Part shown: positions 54,201 to 64,000 of the stretch, one piece after another
Layout of the letters: every line of letters begins with the position of its first letter
Position numbering within the stretch: the first letter of the stretch is position 1
Assembly: GCA_017506865.1 (NCBI GenBank)
Contig: JAFCMP010000113.1
Coordinates: 186,001-250,000 of the forward strand
From: Tribonema minus
Lineage: Eukaryota; Sar; Xanthophyceae; Tribonematales; Tribonemataceae
Length of the DNA stretch: 64,000 nucleotides
Direction: 5' to 3'
Program-made: the position numbers and the translations under genes
The notes under the pieces: model-generated
The model's database searches: none
Told to the model about the DNA's origin: nothing
The model's input: only the letters and a program-made list of their open reading frames with translations

Positions 54201-57147
54201 TCGTTCCAATGATTACGCGTTTTGTCAGCGCTCCAAGGCGACGTTAAGGTTATGAGCTGCGTGACGTCGCGGAGCTGCGCGCGCGCGGCGTCCAGCTCCG
54301 CTGTCAACCTGCTGCACCTGTGGCGCAAGGGAGAAGTTCCACAAGATCAACGCCACGTCTCTGTGGCCAGTACCATTGGTATCATTGTTGATGATTGATT
54401 CCAGCGGGTACACATTGTGTCGGCGCTCCGAGGCGCTGGTAAATGAGCCGCATGCCGTAACGATTGTCGAGCCATATCTGTAGGAAGCACCTGTGTGATG
54501 CTCGATCACGTGATGGCCGCCTCTGCAAGCTTACACTCTCAGAATTTCTGAGTCTCACAGGCTTGCGCCTCTGCATGCATCAAGCTGCGCCAGCAATCAG
54601 ATCCCTCACCAACGTCGCCTGCCACTCGATCCGTCACAATGCTGCCTCAGCATAAACTGCAGCTGCCGCAGTGTATAGTCCTCACCTCAGCATTCAATAC
54701 AGTTTCAGACATCATGTGTTGCTCATCGTTGCAACTGACCTGGTCGCCAGCTGCGAGCGCTCCTCGCCGAGCGCGCGCCCCTCGCTGAGCGCTGCCTCGA
54801 GCCGCGCCCCCAGCTCCCGCGCCGCCGCCGCCTGCCGCTTGGCCAGCGCCGCGCCCTGCCGCGCAGCCTCCTCCGACACCGCAAGCCCCGCGCACGCCTC
54901 GGCGCACCTCTGCAGCAGCAGCGATCAGCGCGCAGGGGGGAGGGGGGGTGGTGCAGCTGCTCAGCGGGTCAGTTGAAGTCGCGGACCCCGCGCACGCCTC
55001 GGCGCACCTCTGCAGCAGCAGCAGCAATCAGCGTGCAGGGAGGTGAGAGGAGGGAGGAGTGGTGCAGCTGCTCAGCGGTTCAGTTGGCGCTGCAAGCCCC
55101 GTCCCGCACGCGCCTCGGCGCGCCTCCGTAGCAGCGATCGGTGCGAGAAAGCGCGGCTGCTGAAGCATGTAGAGCGAGGCTCCAGAGCGCGCCTCGGCGC
55201 GCCTTTGCAACGGCAATGAGCGCGCAGGGGGCGAGGCGTGGTGCACGTGCTCAGCGCCCGGCCTGCCCCGAGCACGCGGCGCGTGCCCTGAGCACGGCTG
55301 CGCAGCAGCGATCAGCGCAAGAGGGCGAGGCTGGAAGCATGCAGCCATCACCAAGCATAATTGCAATTATGCCCCATCCATTCTGCGCCAGCATGGCGCA
55401 TGGCACGGGGATGCGGCTGAGCAGCTGCAACGGCCTGTGCACACGCGCCGCTTGCGGCCGCCATCACTATCAGTGCCCGATGACTACACACACACCGACA
55501 CGAGCCTCCAAAACAGACAGAGTCCCGTGGAGTACTTACTTGACCATGTCGAGTGCGAGGCATGCCCAACGAGCGGCGCGCGAGTACACGAACGCGACGC
55601 GCTTCGACGGCGCACGCCGCGCCTGCGTGATGCGGCTCTGCATAAATCATGTTGAGTGCGAGGCGAGTTCAACAGGGAATCGCGCGAGCAGACGAGCGCT
55701 AAACGCGTTAACGGCGCACACGTAGTACCTGCGTGATGCGACTATGCGTGGCCTTGAGGTCGTCCTGCGCGCGCTTCAGGTTGGCGACCAGCCCGTGCAG
55801 GGTCTCGCGGCTTGCGGTGAGCCCCTCGATGTGCCGCTGCATGCTCGCGACCTGCACCGCGCGTTGCGACACCGGGGACGCGAGTGCGTGCGCGCGCGGC
55901 CACGGTGTAACGGCTGCTTTAGCAATGGGGGAGTCACGCGCTACTGTTGCCGATGATCAAATGACGCTCCAAGTGCCGTTAAGCGTACCGCACGCAGCAG
56001 GCTGGCTGTCAGCGGCGGAGGTGGGGTAAGAGGTGGGGAAGGGCAGGTGATTCATAAGGTGAAGCCACGTTCACTGAATTACTGAGCGTCGGATGACGGA
56101 TGCGCGCTCGTCTCTGAACTAACAGTTGATGCGACAACTGTGCACCAAAGTCTGCACCCTTGTCGATGTGGGGATGCAACGCTCTTCAAAGCCAAGCGCA
56201 TGGAATCGTAACTCACACAACTGACCCTCAGCTGTCAGAGACGGCTGTTGCAACATCAACTGCGTGATCCTGCCATCACTTTCCTGACACCTGTGTACTG
56301 GATGTGCTCAATTACCTTTACGATCAGGGTGTTGAGGCTGAAGAAAACTTCAGATTGTGAGAGTGTGAGCAAGGTATTCCATTACATCATCAACACCAGC
56401 GGTCGTGATGGACTTTCATGGTGAGACCTGCTCCGTTCCTGCTTTGCATGATCTTGCAGTGCGAGCTCCTCGTAACAACCTCCATCCGCGCCCTCTGGCT
56501 TGAGAGCAATCGGACGAGCAGAGCGTCAAAACTTTTGCCAATGCATTACTGCCCTCCTTCGTCGCAACCGCGCCACCAGTGCTGCTGCTGCTGCAGCGCG
56601 CAAGAAGGCGCCCTGTCACGTCAGTTCGCCCACCCACCTGTTGCCCTAGCTCCCTCTCCCTGATGGCAGCCTCGTGTCCCTCCTTGAGCTTCTGCTGAAG
56701 CTGCGCCACCTCCGACTGCGCAGCCTCCCTGTCGTTGATGGCGGCACGCAGCGCCCTGGCCGTCTCGCGCTGCTTGCCATTGGCAGCAGAGACCGCCTGC
56801 CGCAGTGCCTCGTTCTCCACGGCCAGATCTTCGAGCTGGCCGCCGTCGGAGGACTCCTGCAGCTGCTTCTTCTGGGGCGTGCCCTCGTCGATCTGGTGAG
56901 GTCGCGAGGAGCTTCCGTCTGCCAGTAAGTTCTTGATGAGCATCAGCAGTTGATCGCCCTGTCGTCAGGAGAACGGGACGTGGCAATTATGGGATCCACG
57001 TGCGTGTGACGACAAATTAGATTTTGAAGCAAGTACGAGATCACGCGACGCCCTGCTGCTCAGAGTTTAAAAGGCTTTGCTTCAAACCTTGCCCAGAGTA
57101 TTGGGATGGAAGGCACTCGCCTGCATCACGGTCTCTATGTGCGACAT
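50074..57147 (-). CDS. Coiled-coil protein with a C-terminal PHD-like zinc finger
   Basis: Nine exons agree in phase from ATG to stop, 724 residues: 57147-57121 (MSHIETVMQ, GC donor), 56958-56638, 55851-55729, 54909-54740, 54124-53959, 53216-53151, 52634-52455, 51643-50748, 50299-50074. Exons 2-7 encode heptad-like helices (NEALRQAVSAANGKQRETAR, SRETLHGLVANLKRAQDDLK, RLTAELDAAHAQL, VAALQQQLEAAEAAAQEQA). Exon 8 is low complexity with Gly/Ser runs and a basic patch VKRRKLSLKPEG that could be nuclear targeting. The C-terminus has CLVCG, LPCRECG, RCHSACL, then PGHKC and stop: the first six ligands of a PHD finger (C-x2-C, C-x2-C, H-x2-C) with the last pair missing or atypical. A chromatin or scaffold role is only a guess. 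Missing exons remain possible. Confidence 0.65.
51100..51300. repeat. (CCG)n triplet tract in exon 8 of the coiled-coil/PHD gene
   Basis: Runs of ccg, gct and cca triplets encode poly-Gly with Ser and Asp on the gene's strand. Confidence 0.9.
54245..54325 (-). repeat. Copy of the coiled-coil gene exon 5 acceptor junction
   Basis: gagctgcgcgcgcgcggcgtccagctccgctgtcaacctgctgcacctg (about 54270-54318) duplicates the exon start at 54124 (cagctgcgcgtgcgcggcgtccagctccgccgtcagcctgctgcacctg). The following 40-50 bases (caacgccacgtctctgtggccagta) are also shared with intron sequence after the exon. Confidence 0.85.
54888..55220 (-). repeat. Array of coiled-coil gene exon 4 acceptor junctions
   Basis: cgcacgcctcggcgcacctctgcagcagcagcgatcagcg at 54892-54930 (the true exon start) recurs at about 54988-55033, 55098-55145 and 55180-55220 in decreasing similarity, each followed by gcgcaggg and gaggxgtggtgcagctgctcagcg. 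Unit length about 95-100 bp. Confidence 0.85.
55540..55728. repeat. Diverged direct repeat of about 100 bp
   Basis: catgtcgagtgcgaggc...gcgcgcgagtacacgaacgcgacgcg (55546-55600) resembles catgttgagtgcgaggc...cgcgcgagcagacgagcgctaaacgcg (55648-55707), in the intron after exon 3 of the coiled-coil/PHD gene. Confidence 0.6.
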
Positions 57148-58072
57148 GGTCGACTCAGAAGATCCGCTGGTACTGTGTCCTGATGAAACTGGTGCAGCAC
57201 CCTCAGAGCATGTGTTGGCTGCAGTATCAGGATGATTGCCACTGCCCTTCACCATGCTGCACCCCGCTGCTTCTCGCCCGCGTGCGTCGTGTGGGTGCAA
57301 TCCAAGTTTTTCAAATTTCTTCAACTGAGCGCCATTCACACCAAAGTAGGGCATAGGGTTTCCCATGTGACACTTTTTCATACCACAAACCATGTCAGAT
57401 CATGATCATGAAGCGTTGCAGCTGTCAATTGGCGCAGTGCACCGTAAATGGCATGCGGCCGTCCTTGTGGGCTCGGCGCCGTGGTCTTGCACGTCCAGCG
57501 TTGTGTGGTCCACGTCGAGTATTCAGCGTGGTGACTACACTTGCTTGGAAGAATTGAATGCGATCAGAGCATCTGAAACACTCCATAGTGCAGAACGCCA
57601 CCCGTCTTGGACACCACATGTGCCATGCGCGCACAATGGTGACATTGCTGCACTTTCTGGATTACAAAGCGGTTTTCGGAGTCGTGCTCGAGGAGCGGAA
57701 TCATCTTTTTCAATGAAAGTAAATGCATGTGGCCCCAAGTACGTGGACATACCGACAACAAAGCCAAGCAAATCCAGTTCACCCAGAGTCCGCTCAACCG
57801 TTCGCGAGTCAGACTGTAACGGTAAGTTTCCATCGGTTTGACTCTGTATCCTGCGATCTTGATCTCCTTGTTGTAGTAGCAGCGCCACCCCCATTCGGCT
57901 TCTTGTTGCATATTACAGCTCTAGCTGCTGTTCCTCCACGTCGTAGTGCAACTTGCTGCAGCACCAAGGACACACACACGGAGCACAGCCGCGACTGCAG
58001 CATTGCTGCTGAGTTTGGCAATGGGTGACTGTCGACAATGAGGCCCTCATGACTTGATACTTCCAGGTAGCC
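57148..58072. promoter_or_regulatory. Divergent upstream region, coiled-coil/PHD gene and C2-domain gene
   Basis: 925 bp, clearly less GC-rich than the flanking exons. A minus-strand frame (57894-57535) reads TVERTLGELDLLGFVVGMST and on without known domain or good splice sites; I leave it uncalled. No core promoter element stands out. Confidence 0.35.
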
Positions 58073-61000
58073 ATGAGTAGACCTGTGCCGCCCTCCAGCC
58101 CGCCGCCAACACAGAAGCGGGGAGACGACGATGAAGCAGCCCCATCCCTCACTCCCGTCAAGAGACCTCCCGGTGCTCCCCCCGGCTCTCCCGATGCCGC
58201 CCCGGTCATCAAAGCACCTCCCAAAGCCCCCCCACCAGCCAAGCCGCCAGCACCAGCGTCACCGCCCTCACCGAGTGGGCCAGCACCCCCGTCTGCACGC
58301 CAATCCCCCAGAGCAGTACCAGGGGGGGGTGCAGCAGCTCCACCCCCTCGGGCACCAGCAGGGCCCCCGCCCTCTTCCCCGCCCAAGCCTGCTTCACCGG
58401 GCGCCAAGCCACCGCCTCCATCAGCACCGCCGCCATCCTCTCCGCCCAGGCCGTCGCCGCCGCAGTCGCCGCCGCCGGGCGCGCCGCCGTCTACCGGCGC
58501 AGCAGCAGCAGCTGCTGCGTCGCCGCGAGCGCCGTCGCCGCCGCCATCGCGGCCGCCTGCGCCTGCGACGCCTGCACCGCAACAAGCTGCGCCGCCAACA
58601 CCAGCAGCAGCAGCAGCAGCGAAAGAGGAGGGCGTGGAGCTGCCTAAGACGGAGCAGGAGGGAGCGCGGCAGCTGCAGCAGGCGGCGCCGCGCGCGCACC
58701 CGGCACTGGGCAAGCCCGCGCCGCCGCCGCGGCCGCCGCAAGGCGTGCCGGAGGATAAGCCCCCGCCGCAGGTCAGGCGCAGAGAGCGGTTACGCCGATG
58801 TGGAAACTTCAAGTACTAGGTGCAGATATAGACTTGGCATTTGGTGTACACAATGAACTAGGGTCAGGTCAACTGCAGGACATCAAGGCGTAGCGGCACG
58901 TGCAAGTGCCATCGACACAAGCGGTCTGTGAGAAAAGTGTCAATGGTCACGCGGATGCACTCAGATTCGGACGTCGCGACAGACCAGCAGCATCGCCAAA
59001 TTGTCACCAGTTGTTACCTTTGGTCGGCTGCTGTCTGCGTCAAGCTGACGCTTTTTACACAGCAGTCAAGCAGATGCAGCAGCAATGTGGCAAGCCCTAC
59101 CAGCCCCGCTGCCACCGCAAGCACACGCTCTGACACCAGAGATCCCACGCCACATATGTGCACGGCGGCGCACTGCCGCACCTCACACCCTGCGCAAGTG
59201 CGCCTCTCCAGGACGCCGACAAAATCAACTTCTAACTGTTGCAGTTGATGTTGGTGGCTTCCTCCGCGCAGGCGCCGCCGCGCAGGCCCAGCGTTAAGGG
59301 GCTCTACGGCTCATCTCCCGATGCGTCGCCCCCCGGCTCGCCGCCGCCGGCAGCAGCAGCAGCAGGCGCAGACCCTGCAGCAGCAGCGGCGCTCGGAAAG
59401 GATGCCGCTGCGGATCCGGACGCGCGGGCGCTGGTCAGAGTGGGGGATCAGGGGGGGGCAACCCCCGGGGGGCAGGTCAGCGCGAGGGGGGTGCAGGGGG
59501 CGCCCAAGGGGCGGCGTCCGCCGCCCGGGCCCCCGCCCGGCACGGTGACGCCGCGCGCGTTACGCGGGTGAGTCCCGTCCCGTTACGAAAGTTGTAACTG
59601 TACAAATGCTGTAACTGTGAGCGCCACCTGGGCCCCCGCCCGGCGCGGTAACGCCGCGCGCGTTACGCGGGTGAGTCGCTTAGCCCGTAACGAAAGATGT
59701 AACTGTTACAAATGTTGTAACTGCGAGCACCGGCCGGGCCCCCGCCCGGCACGGTGACGCCACGCGCATTACGTGGGTGAGTCGCTGCCCTTTACGAAAG
59801 TTGTAACTGTTACAAATGGTGTAACTGCGAGCGCCGCCCGGGCCCCCGCCCGGATGGTGATGCCGCGCGCGTTACGCGGGTGAGTCGCTGCCCATCACGA
59901 AAGTTGTAACTGTACAAATGGAAACGATTCAAAACATCGAAGAGTTCTAGGTGACAAGGGATGGTTAGCCGCAAGTGCACCCACCAATAACCGTGGTCAA
60001 ATGTTGTATCTGTGAGAGCCCCCTCGAACTGACATTCAGCAGCAGGCAGGTTCAGATGTCAGCGCGGTCGTTGTACGAAACATGTGCTGATGCTGGTTGC
60101 ACAGCGTGGCTCGGGCTCTTGCTGGTGCAGAGTGCAAACAAGCTGTTTGCCCAGTGAGTAGAGGTGGCCATGGAAGAAGCTGATGGCAGGATGGCGGGCT
60201 GCTAGTGCAGCACTGGCAGCAATTGCTGCCGCGGTGCAATGGCAGAGCTTCAGTGGTTTGCTGGGGAAGTCCATGTGTACGATGTACATCTGGGGGAGGG
60301 GGGGCGCGCTGCGATTGGCAACAGGCCTGCTCAGCGACCACGCTATGTTGGTGCCATGAGCATCGGTGGCACTGTGTTAAAGAGAGACCTTGTGCCTAAT
60401 TGACATTGACGAGCTCTGCTGCGTATACACCACAAGCAGTAGATAGGGCAGCAGTTACATCCACACCAGGGGGCGCCGCCCCTTCCGTGGCGCGGCTGCG
60501 GGGCCAAGGTTGCACCCAAGCGCTTCGCATCAAGCGCCTCGCGCGCTGTGCGCCTGCCTGTTCATCTCTCAAATGCCATCATCGCAATTGAATGACTCCT
60601 GACGGCACGCCCATGACAGCACACCCATTCGCCCCCGCACGCACTGCCATCTGCGCAGCGCTGCGCCTGGAGAGCGGCCAAAACCCCCGGAGGCCCCCCC
60701 AGAACCGGACCCTGCGCCCACCGCCACCGCCCAGGAACCTTTCCCAGAGGACGGTGCCGCGCCCGTGCAAGAAACGGCGCTGGTGGAGGTGGCGGCGGCG
60801 GAATCGGCACCGCCATCGACTGCAGCGGCGGCGCTGGCGGACGGCGCAGCAGCGGCGGTGGCGGCGGCGGCCGTTACGCTGCGCAACGGGCGGCTGAGCG
60901 TGCGCTGCGTGAGCGCACGCGGCGCGCGCGCGCGCGCGGGGCCGGCGGCGTCCGCGGCCGTGAAGCTCACGCTGGGCGCCACCAAGGGCGCTCAGGTATG

Positions 61001-64000
61001 TATGTATTGTTGTGTGTGCGCACTTCTGCTGCGTGCGGACTGGCAGCGGCGAGGCGCGCGCAGCGTGTGCCGGTGGTGGTGGTGGTGGCGGTGGTGCGCT
61101 GCGGGAGCAGCAGTTGTTGCAGCCGGTGTAGGGACCAGTATGTGTTTGGCAGACGGCGCGGCTGCGGCGGCAGCGGTGGCGCGCCCTGATGGGCATGTTG
61201 CTGCTGCCGTCTTACAAAGATATTTTGCGCAATATGGCTGTGCAGGCATCGACAGCGATGACCTGCGCCGTGAAAAAGACAGACGTGCATGCAGCGCACT
61301 GCGTTCTTACTCAGGCAGAGAGACTATGCAGCGTTGCTCATACACCGCCCGCTGCGCCCCGCACCACGACTCTCTTGACCGACTGCACAGCGGAGCAATC
61401 TGCGCGCAGCAATTTCTTTACCGACTCTCTCCTAACATATGCACTTGCGCTTTCATGATGCATCTCTGTCACAGTGCGCTGCGCCCTCACAGTGTGCGTT
61501 GCGCTCTGGCCTGCTCCTCCTGCCCGCAGGTGCAGCGCAGCACCGTGCTGCCGTGCCGCGGCGACGCCCCCTCCTTGGCAGCGCTCGGTCGCGTGCGGCA
61601 GTTCCGTTGGGCCAGAAGGACTTGAAATTGCAACCGTTCACTTTTGCCCCCTTCGCACCCCCCTTCCCCCCCCCCCCCCGGATGCTCGCAGGTGCAGCGC
61701 AGCGCCGCGCAGCCGTGCCCCGGCGACGCCCCCGACTACCGCCTTGAAGTTCTCAAGTTCAATCTGGTGACGCCCCAGAGCCTCGCCGCCGCCGACGGAG
61801 CGCTGCCGCTGGCCGTTGAGCTCGTCTCCGAGGGGGCGTGGGGGGGGGAGGAGGTGCTGGGGGGGTCAGCCTCGACGCGCGGCGCTTCATGAGCGCTGAT
61901 GCCGCGGGGCACTGGCACCCCGTGGAGCTGCCGCTGGACGCCGGCGCAGGTGAGGCAGGGGGTGGGGGGGGGTGCCTGGCTCTCAGTTGGTGGGTGCCAG
62001 AGATCGGGTTTCATTGGGAAGAGGGGGGGGCTGAGGGGGGGGGGGGGGGGGGCACTTGTGCGGAGCACTGATGGCGACGCCCGCGTCGCCTCGCGCCCAG
62101 GACGAAATGCCCGGGGGCGGTGAGGTCTGCCATGGGGAAGAGGGGGGGACGGGGAAGGTGCGGGGGGGGGTGGGGCGAAGGCAGCGTCAATATACTTTGC
62201 CTCATGAGCTGCGATGCTGTGCCAGCGGACGCCGGTGCAGATGAGCCGTGCAGCGACTGTCCATCGACATGCCCGCCGCTGTCAGGGCATGCAAACCTCC
62301 AGAATCGGGGTTGGGGGGTGCAAATGGGGGGAGAGGGGGGGGGGGGGGGTAATGCTGCGTGGCACCGCCACGCAGTGGATCTACGTGTCACAGTGGCGGC
62401 AAGGTACGTGCAGGGCGCAAACACACGTGCCGTGCACAGACACACGCGCGATGCCGTGGTGCACGCAGGCGCCACAGCGGCAACGGCGTGCGCTTGCATC
62501 AGCGCCTGTCTTCTCGGGTGAGCTGTTGCTGTGGCAGTCACGGGGGGGCGGTGCGCGCTGCGAACTACGGCCCCCTGGCGCGGCGCGGCCCAGAATCCCC
62601 CAGGGTATACCCTAGGTAGCTTTTCACGCTAGAAGTAGGGTTAGGGCCAGGGTTAGGGGGGCCTCGTACACTGGGTCGTGCAACCTGCGCCGCGGCGTGC
62701 GGGGTGGATGCCGGGGCGTGAACACGGCGCGCACGAGCGCTGCCGCGAGTCACAAGCAACGACAGCACCCGCACGCGCAGTGGGCTCGGGATCACTGGCG
62801 TGCCCCCTGCTGATGCAGCGTGTGCAGCGCTGGCGGGTGCGGCGGTGCGCGGCGCTCGGCGCTCGAGCGCTGCCGCGACGGCCCTGCTGACGCCGTGCAT
62901 CACACAGGCGCCGCGCGCGCACGCAACTGCACTGACACCACGCGCCCGCGTGCTCTCAACCCCTGTCGGCTCGTGCTTTGTCCGCTGCTGCCGTGCGTCC
63001 AACGCCCTGCCTCTCCCGTCGTTGTTCGCCTGGAGTTGCAGTTGGAGCCACTGGTCAGCATGGCCGTCGAGACAGTGCCTCTCACTCTTGCTCGCTCGCG
63101 CTGCTCTGCTGCTGCGTCTCACGCCCACTCGCCCTCGCATCCGTCGGCCCGCGCGCCTCCGCTGCCGCCGCACGTCGCCGCCCCCCGCGCACGCGCCGCC
63201 GCCGCCGCCGCCGCCTGCCGCGCAGCCTCACGCGACCGCTTTCCTATGCGTTCAATCCATACCTACTCGCTGCTCTCACCGCCGTGTTTTCTTGCATGCC
63301 GCGCCCGTCACGGCGTCTCTCGCAGGCGCCGTCGTCAAGATGGCGCACGAACGCACGCGCGAGAGCGCACGACTCATGCCTACTCGCGCCGCACACCTAT
63401 TCGCTGCTCTCACCGCCGTGCTCCCTCCCATGCGGCGTCGCTCGCAGGCGCCGTCGTCAAGATGGGCGTGCGGCTGGAGCTCATGTTCGAGGCGGCGCTG
63501 GTGGGCATGACCGTCGTCGCGGTGCACGAGGGGCGCGCGCTGCGCGTGGGCGAGCGCAGCAGCGCGGGCGTCGCGCTGCACCCCTACGTGTCATTGGAAA
63601 TGGGGCAGGGGTACACGAAGCGCAGCGCCACGGTATGTTCATGCACATGTATACACACATGAAGAATATATACAGACGCATGTTCCTCAGATGGGTTTAG
63701 GGCTAGGGTTTCAGCGAGCGCGGCAGCGCGGGCGTCGCGCTGCACCCCTATGTGGCGCTCGAGATGGCGCAGGGGTACACGAAGCGCAGCACCACGGTGC
63801 GTACATACATTCAGATAGACGATACACCTCGGTAGTGTTTTACAATGTAGGTGCAGGGTAGGTGTTGGGGGAGCGCAGCAGCGCGGGCGTCGCGCTGCGC
63901 CCCTATGTGGCGCTCGAGATGGGGCAGGGGTGCGAAGCGCAGCGCAGCGCAGCGCAGTGCAGCGCTCAGAAAGATGGCGCCACCGCGCTCAACAATCTGC
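58073..64000 (+). CDS. Proline-rich protein with C2 domain(s), continues past right edge
   Basis: Exons: 58073-58771 (233 codons, about one third Pro, start MSRPVPPSSPPPTQKRGDDD), 59272-59567, 60659-60995, 61692-61949, 63448-63632; the first three join in phase. Exon 3 starts a C2-like fold: VTLRNGRLSVRCVSARGARA and AAVKLTLGATKGAQ. Exon 4 continues with DYRLEVLKFNLVTP, and ends in HWHPVELPLDAGA after a frame break in the G runs at 61835-61866. Exon 5 opens another C2-like block: VRLELMFEAALVGMTVVAVH and HPYVSLEMGQGYTKRSAT. C2 domains bind membranes, often with calcium, but the calcium-binding aspartates are not evident here. The long Pro-rich region may be a disordered linker. The remainder lies beyond the window. 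At least one additional short exon near 62550-62595 (PLARRGPESPR) is possible. Confidence 0.6.
59515..59890 (+). repeat. Four-copy array of a C2-gene exon donor junction, about 104 bp units
   Basis: GGGCCCCCGCCCGGCACGGT, GACGCCGCGCGCGTTACGCG and GGTGAGTC (exon end at 59567) recur at about 59629-59676, 59735-59782 and 59840-59886, with the intron part acgaaagttgtaactgttacaaatg also repeated. Confidence 0.95.
61520..61575 (+). repeat. Copy of C2-gene exon 4 acceptor junction
   Basis: CTGCCCGCAG|GTGCAGCGCA, GCACCGTGCTGCCGTGCCGC, GGCGACGCCCCC (61521-61572) copies the exon start at 61692 (GTGCAGCGCAGCGCCGCGCA, GCCGTGCCCCGGCGACGCCC). The copy is followed by a different frame. Confidence 0.85.
62630..62665. 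repeat. Short TTAGGG-type intronic tract
   Basis: gtagggttagggccagggttaggggggcc; a similar tract lies at 63694-63712. Confidence 0.7.
63310..63960 (+). repeat. Copies of both edges of C2-gene exon 63448-63632
   Basis: Upstream, TCTCGCAGGCGCCGTCGTCA, AGATGG at 63318-63345 copies the exon start. Downstream, GCAGCGCGGGCGTCGCGCTG, CACCCCTATGTGGCGCTCGA, GATGGCGCAGGGGTACACGA copies its end at 63722-63800 and, with a short GCGCA-repeat ending, at 63876-63960. Confidence 0.9.

Overview
The window looks like nuclear DNA of a GC-rich, intron-dense eukaryote, most likely a unicellular alga (green lineage is my best guess; haptophyte or stramenopile is not excluded). The signs are many short exons bounded by GTGAGT-, GTGCGT- or GTACGT-type donors and CAG acceptors, alanine-, proline- and glycine-rich proteins, triplet and homopolymer runs, and short CCCTAA/TTAGGG-type tracts inside introns. 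There are no operons or Shine-Dalgarno sites. Genes were rebuilt by joining open exons whose splice phases agree; all exon coordinates are manual inferences.

Layout, left to right. 1-3119 (-): a gene with a phosphoribosyltransferase-like domain, running off the left edge. 5792-9400 (-): exons of an unrecognised membrane protein with an acidic N-terminal part, plus a separate first exon at 9307-9400. 9561-18135 (+): a complete mitochondrial-type aspartate aminotransferase in 11 exons, with three intronic copies of a probable C/D-box snoRNA. 19888-22495 (-): a complete DJ-1/PfpI (Hsp31-like) protein. 23249-24089: a small DNA-transposon-like element with perfect 34-bp terminal inverted repeats. 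26950-28202 (+): a GPR1/FUN34/YaaH (acetate transporter family) membrane protein. 30053-31461 (-): TRM112. 32024-36729 (-): a TruA-family tRNA pseudouridine synthase. 37112-47779 (+): a DENN-domain protein. 50074-57147 (-): a coiled-coil protein ending in a PHD-like zinc finger. 58073 to the right edge (+): a proline-rich C2-domain protein.

Functionally the neighbours are not a pathway. TRM112 and the pseudouridine synthase both act on the translation machinery and lie in tandem, and the snoRNA would also modify rRNA, but I would not read an operon-like logic into this. Three gene pairs are divergent with short shared upstream regions (9401-9560, 36730-37111, 57148-58072).

The most unusual property is structural. 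In most of the genes, exon ends together with their splice site and adjoining intron are tandemly repeated into the neighbouring intron, leaving arrays of decoy splice junctions next to one intact exon. Introns also share a recurrent AACTTCAACTT motif and telomere-like tracts. Several conserved domains are interrupted by one-base frame shifts at homopolymer or dinucleotide runs, which more likely reflect sequencing or assembly errors than real breaks.
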